Below, in pieces: positions 1-8,828 of a stretch of DNA of 64,000 nt. The stretch lies in NCBI RefSeq assembly GCF_003429005.1, contig NZ_QVQV01000004.1:310518-374517 (forward strand). Direction: 5' to 3'. Under the pieces are notes generated by a model that was given only the letters and a program-made list of their open reading frames with translations, had not been told where the DNA came from and ran no database searches. The position numbers and the translations under genes are program-made. Within the stretch, counting starts at the first letter, position 1, and each line of letters opens with the position of its first letter. The stretch comes from Paraburkholderia sp. DHOC27 (GTDB lineage Bacteria; Pseudomonadota; Gammaproteobacteria; Burkholderiales; Burkholderiaceae).

Positions 1-974
1 GTTGGCAGGCCGAGCGATTCGGCGACATCCTTGGTCACTTCGCCGATAGCCACGGCGATGCGGCCACGCGTGACCTTGCCGGTGCTCTTCAACTGATCGG
101 CCACGCGCATCGCTTCGTCGATCGGAATGGCGAACGAAATGCCCATGAAGCCGCCCGTGCGGCTATAGATCTGCGAGTTGATGCCGATCACCTCGCCCTG
201 CATGTTGATGAGCGGGCCACCTGAGTTGCCGGGGTTCACCGGCACATCGGTCTGGATGAACGGCAGATAATCGCCCGTATCACGGCCCTTCGCGCTGACG
301 ATACCCGCGGTCACCGTGTTCTCCAGCCCGAACGGCGAGCCGATCGCCACCACCCACTCGCCCACGCGCACTTTGGTCGAATCGCCGATCGTCACCGCCG
401 GCAGATTGGCCGCATTGATCTTGACGACCGCGACGTCCGTGCGGTCATCGACACCGATCAGCTTCGCCTTGAATTCGCGCTTGTCCGTTAGCGTGACGTA
501 AATATTGTCAGCGTCGTCCACCACGTGCGCATTGGTCATCACGTAGCCATCCTGGGACAGGATGAAGCCCGACCCTACGCCACTGCTCTGCTCGGAGTCC
601 GAGTTATCGGGCGTGTCCTGACTGCTGCTGCCGCCGCTGCCACTGCCGCCGCTGCCCCCATTGTCACTGCCGCCATTGCCGTTGTTGTCGCTGGGAGGCG
701 TGCCAGGCTGCTGCGGCATGGGAATGCCGAAGAAGCGGCGAAAGAACTCCGACATGTCGCCGTCATCCATGCCCGGCGGCATTCCGTGGCTGCTACTGCC
801 TGACACACGGGTGGTAGTGCGAATGTTGACGACTGCTGGGCCGACCTTGTCGACGAGATCCGTGAAATCGGGAAGATTGGCTGCGGGAACCGCCGACGCC
901 GTATGCGGTACCAGTGGCAGACAAACTGCCACCACCGCGGCCGCGAGGAATTTGCGCACCGTGAAAGTCGTCAT
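1..974 (-). CDS. mucD: MucD/DegP-type periplasmic serine protease, C-terminus cut by window start
   Basis: Envelope quality-control protease of the HtrA/DegP family, which degrades misfolded periplasmic proteins. About 324 residues are present. An N-terminal signal peptide (about residues 1-28) is followed by a trypsin-like domain with triad His148 (TNAHVV), Asp178 (RTDVAV) and Ser249 (GNSGG). A Gly/Ser/Asn-rich loop at about 90-130 is unusually long. The first PDZ domain just begins at the window edge. The ATG at 974 is followed directly by the signal peptide. It is the last visible gene of the rpoE-rseA-rseB-mucD block, which fits a role in the sigma-E envelope stress response. Confidence 0.95.
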   Translation of the reverse strand, partial: MTTFTVRKFLAAAVVAVCLPLVPHTASAVPAANLPDFTDLVDKVGPAVVNIRTTTRVSGSSSHGMPPGMDDGDMSEFFRRFFGIPMPQQPGTPPSDNNGNGGSDNGGSGGSGSGGSSSQDTPDNSDSEQSSGVGSGFILSQDGYVMTNAHVVDDADNIYVTLTDKREFKAKLIGVDDRTDVAVVKINAANLPAVTIGDSTKVRVGEWVVAIGSPFGLENTVTAGIVSAKGRDTGDYLPFIQTDVPVNPGNSGGPLINMQGEVIGINSQIYSRTGGFMGISFAIPIDEAMRVADQLKSTGKVTRGRIAVAIGEVTKDVAESLGLP

Positions 975-1011
975 ATCGTAGCGAGCCAAGGGATTCGAAG
1001 GATGACAGGGA

Positions 1012-2055
1012 CTACTTGGGAGCCTTATATTCTATGGCAGACGCAAATTGCTGCAATGTGGCCTGGGGCACTTCTCCAAGTAGGGTAATCCAGAAATCAC
1101 CTTGACGCTTAACGAGCACGTGCGTCGCCCCATTGCTACCCGCGCCTTCTTTGCGCGTATTGTTTTCGACCGGCTCGACAAAAATGGAAATCGCGGCCAG
1201 CCCGTCGGAGAACACCGCTTGATCGACCGGGATGGGCGGCGCGCTCGCATCCTGCGCTGCCATAGGCCGGCGCAGCTCACGAATCTCGTGGAAGCCGGGC
1301 ACGTTGGGCGTGATCTGCCAGCCCTGCGCTTCCATGTCCACCGGTTCGACCGGCGGATGCACGACAGTCCAGCCGCTGATGTTGTGAATGCCGTTGACGA
1401 TTGCGGTCTTGTCGACCGGTACGCCAATACTGATTTGCGAAAACGATAACTGCTCCAGCACCTGGCCGCTCGGGTCCAGCGTCTGTGCGCGCAGCAGAAG
1501 GCCCGTTTTCTTGTCCGCCCACAGTTTGTAAGCGAAACGGAACGCGTCTTTCGGGTCGAGTTCGACCACGTCGCTGTCGATTCCCGCTACCCGGTCGGTG
1601 CCGAGCAGCTTCGGTTCGTACACCGTCAGCACCTGGTCGCCGCTCGCCGATAGCAGCGCCGGAAACGAATCCTTGTTCTGACGTTTTTCGACGACGCACA
1701 AATGCCGTTCGGGGATGAACGTGTACATGTCGTCGTTATGACGCAACATCTTGCGCGGCTTGCCATCCAGACTTTCGAGCTGCTCGAACTCGCCGTCGTT
1801 GCGGGTGGCGTAATGGACAATGCGCGAGGTCTGCACGAAGTTGCCGCGCTGATAGACGAACGCGCCTTCGTAGTTCTGTTGCTGCGCGGCCTGGTGGATC
1901 CGGTTGAGCAAATCCGCCGCGGTGCGGCGGGCGACGAGCGGGTCGTCAGATTGCGCAAAGACACGCGGTGCGGTGGACAACAATACGGCTGCACAGAAAA
2001 GAAATGCCGGCAGCCGCCCCCATATAGTCGTTTTATTCAACCGCAGTGTCTGCAT
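1012..2055 (-). CDS. rseB: Sigma-E regulatory protein RseB/MucB
   Basis: Periplasmic regulator of 347 residues that binds the anti-sigma factor RseA and shields it from proteolysis until envelope stress (lipid or misfolded porin signals). The N-terminus is a cleavable signal peptide ending near VFAQS. The rest fits the MucB/RseB two-domain layout: an LolA-like N-terminal domain with Tyr-rich segments (YEGAFVYQRG), then a smaller C-terminal domain ending near AIEYKAPK. It starts 4 bases after the end of rseA and is followed within 40 bases by mucD, so the three are surely co-transcribed. Family length is normal. Confidence 0.94.
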   Translation of the reverse strand: MQTLRLNKTTIWGRLPAFLFCAAVLLSTAPRVFAQSDDPLVARRTAADLLNRIHQAAQQQNYEGAFVYQRGNFVQTSRIVHYATRNDGEFEQLESLDGKPRKMLRHNDDMYTFIPERHLCVVEKRQNKDSFPALLSASGDQVLTVYEPKLLGTDRVAGIDSDVVELDPKDAFRFAYKLWADKKTGLLLRAQTLDPSGQVLEQLSFSQISIGVPVDKTAIVNGIHNISGWTVVHPPVEPVDMEAQGWQITPNVPGFHEIRELRRPMAAQDASAPPIPVDQAVFSDGLAAISIFVEPVENNTRKEGAGSNGATHVLVKRQGDFWITLLGEVPQATLQQFASAIEYKAPK

Positions 2056-2059
2056 CAGA

Positions 2060-2695
2060 CTATTGGCCTTGCGTGGTCATGGCGGTAGTGCGAAGCAGCG
2101 GCATGGAACCCGGCATGACCGGCTGTTGCGCGAACTGCTGATGAGCTTCCAGATATTGGTCGAGGCTGGCGTCACGGATGATATTGCCGTCCTGCACAGG
2201 CTGGGCCGCCACGGTGGCCACCGGCGCCATTGCAACGCGCTGCACCGCATCCCCATGCGACTGCACCGACGCCACCTGGCTGATGCCCGGCGTGCCCGAC
2301 ACGCCTTGCAGCTGCGGCACGACGATCCACGTGAGGGTGGCAGCCGCCGCAGCCACGGCAAACGCCGGCACGACGCGGCGACGCAGCGCCAGCAGACGTT
2401 TTGCAACCGGCATGGCGGCAGGCGCCAGCACGTGCGGCTCCTGCTCGAAACGCGCGGCGAAGCCGGCGAGGAACGCATTGCTGGCCGCAGGGCTTACCGC
2501 CAGATCGTCGGAACGCAGCGCGTCGCCGATCAGGTGGTACTGCGACCAGGAGGCGCGATCCTCGTGATCCAGCCCGGAAATAAACTTGTTCAGATGCTCT
2601 TCGCCGAACAACTCACCGTCGACAAAAGCGGACAGACGCTCGCCGCGCGAGCTTGCTTGCGATTGCATCGAGACCGACCCCATGATGCTCCCCAT
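2060..2695 (-). CDS. rseA: Anti-sigma-E factor RseA/MucA
   Basis: Inner-membrane anti-sigma factor of 211 residues. The N-terminal cytoplasmic domain (about 15-75) has the family pattern RLSAFVDGEL ... WSQYHLIGDALR and would hold RpoE inactive. A single membrane segment follows the Arg-rich stretch RRRVVPAFAVAAAAATLTWI (about 108-128), then a short periplasmic tail that would bind RseB. It lies between rpoE and rseB as in other proteobacteria. Two further in-frame ATG codons lie close behind the first (residues 5 and 10), so the exact start is uncertain by up to 9 residues. Confidence 0.93.
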   Translation of the reverse strand: MGSIMGSVSMQSQASSRGERLSAFVDGELFGEEHLNKFISGLDHEDRASWSQYHLIGDALRSDDLAVSPAASNAFLAGFAARFEQEPHVLAPAAMPVAKRLLALRRRVVPAFAVAAAAATLTWIVVPQLQGVSGTPGISQVASVQSHGDAVQRVAMAPVATVAAQPVQDGNIIRDASLDQYLEAHQQFAQQPVMPGSMPLLRTTAMTTQGQ

Positions 2696-2765
2696 CTAAC
2701 ACACACCCCTAGTGACACCACCTAACCTGGATATTGCCCCATTGCCCCGCCCGGCCAGCCGGTAA

Positions 2766-3365
2766 TTACCAGCGTTTGCCTTCGGGTGTGTCAAGCAATG
2801 GTCGCAATTTTGCCGCAATGGCTTCGCGAGCGCGAAAAATTCGTGATCTGACCGTGCCGATCGGGCACCCCATCATCTCAGCGATTTCCTCGTAGCTCAA
2901 ACCTTCAATTTCACGAAGAGTAATGGCGGTGCGCAACTCTTCCGGTAAAACCGCCATCGCAGCATTGACCGTCTCAGCGATCTGCTTGCTCATCAACATC
3001 GACTCAGGCGTGTTGATATCCCTTAGTTGGTCGGCGTCCGAGAAAGTTTCAGCTTCTTCAGCATCTGCTTCGGTCGAGGTAGGTGCACGCCGCCCCTGGG
3101 TCGCAAGGTAGTTCTTTGCCGTGTTGACCGCAATCCGGTACAACCACGTATAAAACGCCGACTCACCGCGGAATTGCGGCAGCGCGCGGTACGCCTTGAT
3201 AAAGGCGTCCTGCGCCACGTCCTCCACCTCAGCGGGGTCGCGCACGAGCCGCGAAATCAACCGGAGGATCTTTCGGTGGTATTTGGAGACCAGAAGCTCG
3301 AACGCCGCCTTGTCGCCATTCTGGACGCGTTCAACCAGCAACTGATCAATTTCTTTTTCGCTCAC
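2766..3365 (-). CDS. rpoE: RNA polymerase sigma factor RpoE/AlgU (ECF family)
   Basis: Extracytoplasmic-function sigma factor, 199 residues. Region 2 (about 25-95) includes the motif DVAQDAFIKAYRALPQFRG and region 4 (about 135-190) the helix-turn-helix SYEEIAEMMGCPIGTVRSR. It directs transcription of envelope stress genes and is held by RseA, encoded next. The start codon is GTG at 3363-3365. The 100-base upstream gap holds a GTTACC/GGTAAC dyad and a 9-base direct repeat. Whether rpoE is also read from fabF cannot be told from the sequence. Confidence 0.96.
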   Translation of the reverse strand: MSEKEIDQLLVERVQNGDKAAFELLVSKYHRKILRLISRLVRDPAEVEDVAQDAFIKAYRALPQFRGESAFYTWLYRIAVNTAKNYLATQGRRAPTSTEADAEEAETFSDADQLRDINTPESMLMSKQIAETVNAAMAVLPEELRTAITLREIEGLSYEEIAEMMGCPIGTVRSRIFRAREAIAAKLRPLLDTPEGKRW

Positions 3366-3432
3366 CTGATGAATCCGTTAACTATTGGGTGCATGGCGGG
3401 GCACCATTGTAGCGTCCCCATCAAAGCGTCAC

Positions 3433-3468
3433 GTTACCAAGGTAACAGCGGTTACAGTCGTTACAGTC
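3433..3468. repeat. Small dyad and 9-base direct repeat before rpoE
   Basis: GTTACC (3433-3438) and GGTAAC (3441-3446) form a 6-base inverted repeat with a 2-base gap. GTTACAGTC follows twice in tandem (3451-3459 and 3460-3468). They sit 70-100 bases upstream of the rpoE start and touch the ygfX stop region. They could be an operator for rpoE, but nothing more than position supports that. Confidence 0.35.
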
Positions 3469-3946
3469 ACACGCGGCTGGCGTGTCGCCCGAGCACCGCC
3501 AGTTCGCGGAATGCGCCGGCGCCGAGTGCGTCAGCGGCGATCAGTAGATGGCGGGAGCGACCAGACCCGTCCGCGAGCACCAGGATGAGCAGCCGGCCGC
3601 TCCACTGCGAAAAGCCGGCAATGCGGCCCTGCGCGATGACACGGCCTGCGCGGGTCCAGAGTGTGAGGCCATCGGGCCCGATTTTGAGGGAAGCCGGTTC
3701 GGCACGCCAATGACGGCGTGCCGCCAGCATCAGCAAGGCAAACGTCGCGAGTGCCGCCGGCGTTGCCTGCCACATGCCGAGCCGGGCGCCGAGCGTCGTT
3801 TGAACTGCCGCGACTGCGATCAGTATGCACGCCACGGCGACACCGCGCAGCCACACGGACGGCCGCAGGGCGATCAGCGGCGCGCCGGTGGATGATGCCG
3901 GCCCGCACTGGGGTGCGGCGCCGGCCTGCAACGGTTGTGACGTCAA
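3467..3946 (-). CDS. YgfX-like (CptA family) membrane protein
   Basis: A 159-residue protein with two closely spaced membrane helices (about 32-50 and 58-76), then a soluble part with the pattern GPDGLTLWTRAGRVIAQGRI and SGRSRHLLIAADAL. This layout fits the YgfX/CptA family, whose E. coli member was described as a membrane toxin acting on MreB/FtsZ and pairs with YgfY/SdhE. No SdhE-like antitoxin gene lies beside it here. It sits 16 bases behind the fabF stop codon, between fabF and rpoE on the same strand, so it is probably the end of the fatty-acid transcription unit. The toxin role is not shown for this lineage. Confidence 0.65.
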   Translation of the reverse strand: MTSQPLQAGAAPQCGPASSTGAPLIALRPSVWLRGVAVACILIAVAAVQTTLGARLGMWQATPAALATFALLMLAARRHWRAEPASLKIGPDGLTLWTRAGRVIAQGRIAGFSQWSGRLLILVLADGSGRSRHLLIAADALGAGAFRELAVLGRHASRV

Positions 3947-3962
3947 ATGGTGAGGCCCGGAC

Positions 3963-5201
3963 TCAGGCGCGCTTGAAGACGAGCGTGCCGTTCGTGCCGC
4001 CGAACCCGAACGAGTTCTTCAGCGCGACGTCGATCTTCATCTCCCGTGCCGTGTTGGCACAGTAGTCCAGGTCGCACTCGGGATCCTGATTGAAGATGTT
4101 GATGGTCGGCGGGGACACCTGATGATGCACGGCGAGCACCGTGAACACGGACTCGAGCCCGCCCGCGCCGCCCAACAGGTGGCCGGTCATTGACTTGGTG
4201 GAGTTCACCACCATGCTCTTCGCGTGGTCACCGAAGGCGCGTTTGATCCCGGTGGTTTCCGCGAGGTCCCCGAGCGGCGTCGACGTGCCGTGCGCGTTCA
4301 GGTAGTTCACTTCTTCCAGGTTCACGCGTGCGTTCTTGAGCGCCGCCAGCATGCAGCGGCGCGCGCCGTCGCCATCTTCGACCGGAGCGGTCATGTGATA
4401 GGCGTCGCCGCTCATCCCATAGCCGCTGACTTCGGCGTAAATTTTCGCGCCGCGAGCCTTGGCGTGTTCGTACTCTTCGAGCACCATGACGCCCGCGCCC
4501 TCGCCCAGCACGAAACCGTCGCGGTCTTTATCCCACGGACGGCTTGCCGTTGCCGGGTCGTCGTTGCGCTGCGACAGCGCACGGGCGGCGGCAAAACCAC
4601 CAATGCCCAGCGGCGACACGGTGGATTCAGCCCCGCCCGCGATCATCACGTCCGCGTCGCCGTATTCGATCAGGCGCGAGGCCTCACCGATGCAATGCAA
4701 GCCGGTGGTACACGCGGTGACGATGGCGAGGTTCGGACCTTTAATGCCGAACTTGATGGAGAGATGCCCGGAGATCATGTTGATGATCGAGGCCGGCACG
4801 AAGAACGGCGAAATACGGCGCGGGCCGCGATTGAGCAGTTCCGTCTGGGTGACTTCGATCATCGGCAAACCGCCGATGCCCGAACCGACCACCACGCCAA
4901 CGCGCTCCGCGTTTTCCTCGGTGATCTCCAGACCGCTGTCCTGCATCGCCTGGATGCCGGCAGCCACGCCATAGTGGATGAACGTGTCCATGTGGCGCGC
5001 CTCTTTACCGGGGATGTAGTCCTCGATATTGAAGCCCTTCACCTCGCCGGCAAAACGGGTCGTGAAATTCGACGCATCGAACTTCGTGATATTGGCAATG
5101 CCCGACTTGCCGGCGACCAGATTGGCCCAGCCGTCGGCAACATTATTGCCAACAGGCGAAATCAGCCCCAGGCCTGTAACAACAACACGACGACGGCTCA
5201 C
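3963..5201 (-). CDS. fabF: 3-oxoacyl-ACP synthase II FabF
   Basis: Condensing enzyme that extends acyl-ACP with malonyl-ACP in fatty-acid elongation. The 412-residue product starts at a GTG (5199-5201) preceded by the ribosome site GAAGAGG; a longer frame reaching 5249 adds 16 residues without family support. The catalytic Cys164 lies in TACTTG, and the two catalytic His residues lie in NAHGTSTPLGD and MTGHLLGGAGG. It is downstream of acpP, but a stem-loop at 5225-5277 lies just before it and may reduce read-through from the highly expressed acpP. Confidence 0.97.
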   Translation of the reverse strand: MSRRRVVVTGLGLISPVGNNVADGWANLVAGKSGIANITKFDASNFTTRFAGEVKGFNIEDYIPGKEARHMDTFIHYGVAAGIQAMQDSGLEITEENAERVGVVVGSGIGGLPMIEVTQTELLNRGPRRISPFFVPASIINMISGHLSIKFGIKGPNLAIVTACTTGLHCIGEASRLIEYGDADVMIAGGAESTVSPLGIGGFAAARALSQRNDDPATASRPWDKDRDGFVLGEGAGVMVLEEYEHAKARGAKIYAEVSGYGMSGDAYHMTAPVEDGDGARRCMLAALKNARVNLEEVNYLNAHGTSTPLGDLAETTGIKRAFGDHAKSMVVNSTKSMTGHLLGGAGGLESVFTVLAVHHQVSPPTINIFNQDPECDLDYCANTAREMKIDVALKNSFGFGGTNGTLVFKRA

Positions 5202-5543
5202 GGTAACCTCTTCTTCATAGGTGACAAAAGCAAAAGCCACAGTGATCACAGGAATCGGACCTGTGAGCCCTGTGGCTGTTAACCTGACAAATGCGCTGAC
5301 AAACGCGCTGACGAACGCGCGGAAACTTGCGCGGGCCGCAGCACGGTGTGCTTAGGCATGGTTTGCTGCGCGAGCAAACGCGCGGTCAGATGCGCCGCTG
5401 ACCCCGGCTGCGGCATCATCGACAACGCAACCGGCGACACTAACGCCAGTTCCATTGGCAATAACGCCAGCCCCGCAGGTGCCGGAGGCCGGCGCGACAG
5501 GGCGTCACACGCAGCCAGCCCAGCGATGCGGGCGCGAATAGCC
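5202..5543 (-). other. acpP-fabF spacer with tandem repeats, no gene seen
   Basis: This 342-base gap carries no convincing coding frame. Near its fabF end is a stem-loop (separate entry). A 12-base tandem repeat follows in three copies with the pattern CTGACRAAYGCG: 5284-5295, 5296-5307 and 5308-5319. A frame on the minus strand runs through it but begins inside acpP and has Ala/Ser/Arg-rich composition typical of a shadow. Confidence 0.6.
5225..5277 (-). terminator. Stem-loop, possible attenuator between acpP and fabF
   Basis: Outer arms AGCCACAG (5235-5242) and CTGTGGCT (5270-5277) enclose inner arms TCACAGG (5246-5252) and CCTGTGA (5260-5266). Read on the minus strand, the stem is followed by TTTTGCTTTTG, a broken T tract. 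This would terminate part of the acpP transcript and let the rest reach fabF, which begins 24 bases later. Confidence 0.5.
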
Positions 5544-5783
5544 TTACGCCTTGACGTTGGCGCGGGCGTAGTCGATCGCTTGCTGAACGGTCGTGATCTT
5601 CTCAGCTTCTTCATCCGGAATTTCCATGCCGAATTCGTCTTCGAGGGCCATCACGAGTTCGACGGTGTCAAGCGAGTCTGCGCCGAGGTCGTTCACGAAC
5701 GAAGCTTCGTTCTTGATCTCCGCTTCTGCAACGCCCAGTTGTTCTGCGACGATCTTCTTAACGCGCTGTTCGATATTGTCCAT
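5544..5783 (-). CDS. acpP: Acyl carrier protein
   Basis: Small acidic carrier (79 residues) that holds growing acyl chains on a 4'-phosphopantetheine arm. The attachment residue is Ser37 in [10 protein letters not shown]. The four-helix ACP pattern is complete, from [11 protein letters not shown] to [12 protein letters not shown] chose the ATG at 5783 because [11 protein letters not shown] matches the family and is preceded by GGAGGGG; the ATG four codons earlier lies in that ribosome site. It follows fabG on the same strand after a 153-base gap that may hold its own promoter. Confidence 0.98.
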
Positions 5784-5936
5784 TAACCCCTCCAAGGGAA
5801 AAGAAGTTCAAAAATACAGGTGCGCGCATTTTATCAGGTTTGCCCCTGCAAAAAAGCGGCGCGCACGGTTCCAGTCAAGGCATCCCCGCACCCATCTCAA
5901 TTAACGAGTCGCGGCGCGGATGATAACCGAATGCCG

Positions 5937-6686
5937 TTACGACATGTACATGCCGCCGTTGACGTGCAGCGTCGTGCCGGTGATATATCCCGCTTGCGGC
6001 GAGGCGAGAAACGTGACGGCATGCGCGATGTCTTCCGGATTGCCCAAACGGCCGAGCGGAATCTGAGCCTTGAGCGCAGTTTGCTGTTCCTCGGGCAAGG
6101 TTTTGGTCATGTCGGTGTCGATAAAGCCAGGGGCGACGCAATTCACGGTGATATTGCGGCTGCCGATCTCTCGCGCCAGCGCACGCGTCATGCCCGCCAC
6201 GCCAGCCTTGGCGGCTGCGTAGTTGGCTTGCCCGGGATTGCCAGCCGAGCCCACCACCGAAGTGATATTGATGATGCGGCCGCCACGCGCCTTCATCATC
6301 GGGCGCAGCACTGCGCGCGACAAACGGAACACGGACTTGAGATTGGTGTCGATCACCGCGTCCCAGTCGTCGTCCTTCATGCGCATTGCTAACTGATCCT
6401 GGGTGATGCCCGCGTTGTTCACCAGCACATGCAGCGCACCGAATTCCTTCACCGTGCCGTCAATCAATGCTTCTGCGGCAGCCGCATCGTTCACGTTCAG
6501 CACGGCACCGCGGCCATTCACGCCTTCGGCCTTGAATGCTTCCGTGATCGCATTGGCGCCGCTTTCGCTCGTCGCCGTACCGATTACCGTCGCGCCCTGA
6601 CGCGCCAGTTCCAGCGCAATGGCGCGCCCGATGCCACGCGACGCGCCGGTCACGATTGCAATCTGCTTCTCGAGAGTCTTTTCCAT
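5937..6686 (-). CDS. fabG: 3-oxoacyl-ACP reductase FabG
   Basis: NADPH-dependent reductase of the short-chain dehydrogenase family (249 residues) that reduces 3-oxoacyl-ACP in each elongation cycle. The cofactor motif TGASRGIG is at residues 13-20, the NNAG motif near 90-93, and the catalytic set is Ser143, Tyr156 and Lys160 (YAAAK). The C-terminus GGMYMS is typical. It lies between fabD and acpP in the usual operon order. Confidence 0.97.
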   Translation of the reverse strand: MEKTLEKQIAIVTGASRGIGRAIALELARQGATVIGTATSESGANAITEAFKAEGVNGRGAVLNVNDAAAAEALIDGTVKEFGALHVLVNNAGITQDQLAMRMKDDDWDAVIDTNLKSVFRLSRAVLRPMMKARGGRIINITSVVGSAGNPGQANYAAAKAGVAGMTRALAREIGSRNITVNCVAPGFIDTDMTKTLPEEQQTALKAQIPLGRLGNPEDIAHAVTFLASPQAGYITGTTLHVNGGMYMS

Positions 6687-6796
6687 CTGTCAGTCCGCAT
6701 TGCCCCGAAGGGCTGAATATTCTTTTGGTTTGTCAGTTTGTCTCGCCGCTCGTCTACGCGCATTCAAGCAGCGTAGGACCGATGCTCAAGCGGCAT

Positions 6797-7729
6797 TCAA
6801 GCCGTCACGAGCTTGAGCGTCTCTTCGAGCGAAGCAGGATCGAACACGGAAGCGCCGACCAGATTGCCGTCAATGCGCTTGGTCAGTCCTGCCAGCACCT
6901 TGCCCGGGCCGCATTCGATCACATGCGAAACGCCCTGTTGAGCCATCGCCTGCACGCACTCGACCCAACGCACCGGGCCCGCTGCCTGACGCACCAAGGC
7001 ATCCTTGATGGCGGCCGGTTCGTTCACCACGGCGACATCCACGTTGTTGATGACCGGGATCTGCGGCACCTGCAATTCGACGCTGGCGAGATACTCGCGC
7101 AACTGGTCGGATGCGGGCTTGAGAAGCGAGGAATGGAAAGGCGCCGACACCGGCAACGGCAACGCACGCTTGGCACCCTTGGCCTTGGCAATTTCGCACG
7201 CCTTTTCAACGGCGGCCTTGTGACCGGCGATGACGACCTGTGCAGGTGCGTTGAAATTCACCGCTTCCACCGTGCCCGCCGAGGCTGCTTCCGCGCACAC
7301 CGCGCGCACCGTATCGTCATCGAGGCCGAGAATGGCGGCCATGCCGCCGACACCGACCGGCACCGCCGATTGCATGGCCTGAGCCCGAAAACGCACGAGC
7401 GGCACCGCGTCGCGAAAGCGCAGCGCACCAGCGGCGACCAGCGCCGTGTATTCGCCGAGGCTGTGTCCAGCAACGATGGCCGGCGCCGGACCACCCGCCG
7501 CCTGCCATGCGCGATAGACCGCGTAAGCGGCCGTCAGCATGACGGGTTGGGTGTTGGTGGTCAGATTCAGATCTTCTGCCGGACCTTCGGCGATCAGCTT
7601 GCCGAGATCCTGGCCCAGCGCGTCGGAGGCTTCCTGAAGCGTTTCGCGCACGACTGCGTGGTCGGCAAACGCGTTGAGCATGCCGACCGACTGCGAACCC
7701 TGCCCAGGAAAAACGAACGCAAATTTCAT
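6797..7729 (-). CDS. fabD: Malonyl-CoA:ACP transacylase FabD
   Basis: Transfers malonyl from CoA to ACP, supplying the extender unit for FabF and FabH. The 310-residue protein begins MKFAFVFPGQGSQ, a hallmark of the family. The nucleophile is Ser90 in GHSLGEY and the catalytic His199 lies in SAPFHSS. A conserved Arg follows near residue 115 (VRFRAQAMQ). It is between fabH and fabG on one strand, with gaps of about 110 bases on each side. Confidence 0.97.
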   Translation of the reverse strand: MKFAFVFPGQGSQSVGMLNAFADHAVVRETLQEASDALGQDLGKLIAEGPAEDLNLTTNTQPVMLTAAYAVYRAWQAAGGPAPAIVAGHSLGEYTALVAAGALRFRDAVPLVRFRAQAMQSAVPVGVGGMAAILGLDDDTVRAVCAEAASAGTVEAVNFNAPAQVVIAGHKAAVEKACEIAKAKGAKRALPLPVSAPFHSSLLKPASDQLREYLASVELQVPQIPVINNVDVAVVNEPAAIKDALVRQAAGPVRWVECVQAMAQQGVSHVIECGPGKVLAGLTKRIDGNLVGASVFDPASLEETLKLVTA

Positions 7730-7838
7730 ATCAACCTCAAATTCGATAATTCAGATGCCGACGCTGAACGGCCCGTGCGAAAGCCGATCTCCGTCACCTC
7801 ACCGCGGACAGCGCACACGCGCCATCACACACAGCGGG

Positions 7839-8828
7839 TCAATAACGGATGACCGACGCGCCCCACGTGAAGCCGCCGCCCACACCTTCGATCAGCACGT
7901 TCTGGCCGCGCTGGATGCGGCCGTCGCGCACAGCGACGTCAAACGCAAGGGGAATGGACGCCGCCGACGTATTGCCGTGCTCGCCCACCGTCACGACCAT
8001 GCGTTCCTGCGGCAGACCCAGCTTGCGGCACGTGCTCTGCATGATACGGATATTGGCCTGATGCGGAATCAGCCAATCGACCTGTTCCGGAGCGAGTCCG
8101 GCTTTGTTAAGCGCCTCGACCGCCACCTTCTCCAGCACGTTGACGGCGAGCTTGAAGACCGCCTGGCCGTCCATATGCAGGAACGCGCTGCCGGCAATCA
8201 CACCGCCGTTGACGTTGCCCGGGGTACAGAGAATGTTCGAGTGGCTGCCGTCCGCGTGCAGCGCGTTGGCGAGCACACCCGGCTGATCGGACGCACCGAG
8301 GATGACCGCGCCGGCGCCGTCGCCAAACAGCACGCAGGTCGTGCGATCGTTGAAATCGAGCAGACGCGAAAACGTCTCGGCGCCAATCACGAGAGCGGTG
8401 CGATGCTGACCGCTGCGGATGAAGCTGTCAGCAGTAGCGACGGCATAGGCAAAGCCCGAACACACAGCCTGCACGTCGAAAGCCGCGCCGTTGTTCTTGA
8501 TGCCGAGTTTGTTCTGGAGCAGACACGCCGTGCTTGGGAACACGAAGTCAGGCGTGGAAGTGGCAACAATGATCAGATCGATCGTTTGCGGATCGACGTC
8601 CGCGGCTTCGATGGCGCGACGGGCGGCAATCAGCGCGAGGTCGCTGGTGGCGACGTCAGGTTCCGCAAAGTGGCGGGCGTGGATGCCGGTGCGGGCCACG
8701 ATCCACTCGTCACTCGTCTCGACACCCTGCTTCGCGAGACGGTCAGCCAGTTCCTGATTGGTGATGCGGCCAGGCGGCAGATAACTGCCGGTACCCAGCA
8801 CGCGGGAATAAATTGTGGATTCAGCCAT
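7839..8828 (-). CDS. fabH: 3-oxoacyl-ACP synthase III FabH
   Basis: Starts fatty-acid synthesis by condensing acetyl-CoA with malonyl-ACP. It has 329 residues; the catalytic Cys123 lies in VQAVCSGF, and the His and Asn of the triad lie in PHQANIRIM and GEHGNTSAAS. The start ATG overlaps the plsX stop codon by one base (TAATG), so the two are translationally coupled. Confidence 0.97.
   Translation of the reverse strand: MAESTIYSRVLGTGSYLPPGRITNQELADRLAKQGVETSDEWIVARTGIHARHFAEPDVATSDLALIAARRAIEAADVDPQTIDLIIVATSTPDFVFPSTACLLQNKLGIKNNGAAFDVQAVCSGFAYAVATADSFIRSGQHRTALVIGAETFSRLLDFNDRTTCVLFGDGAGAVILGASDQPGVLANALHADGSHSNILCTPGNVNGGVIAGSAFLHMDGQAVFKLAVNVLEKVAVEALNKAGLAPEQVDWLIPHQANIRIMQSTCRKLGLPQERMVVTVGEHGNTSAASIPLAFDVAVRDGRIQRGQNVLIEGVGGGFTWGASVIRY

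Noticed and set aside
4224..5282. 352-residue plus-strand frame over fabF
   Set aside because: Arg/His-rich shadow; fabF on the minus strand has all catalytic residues.
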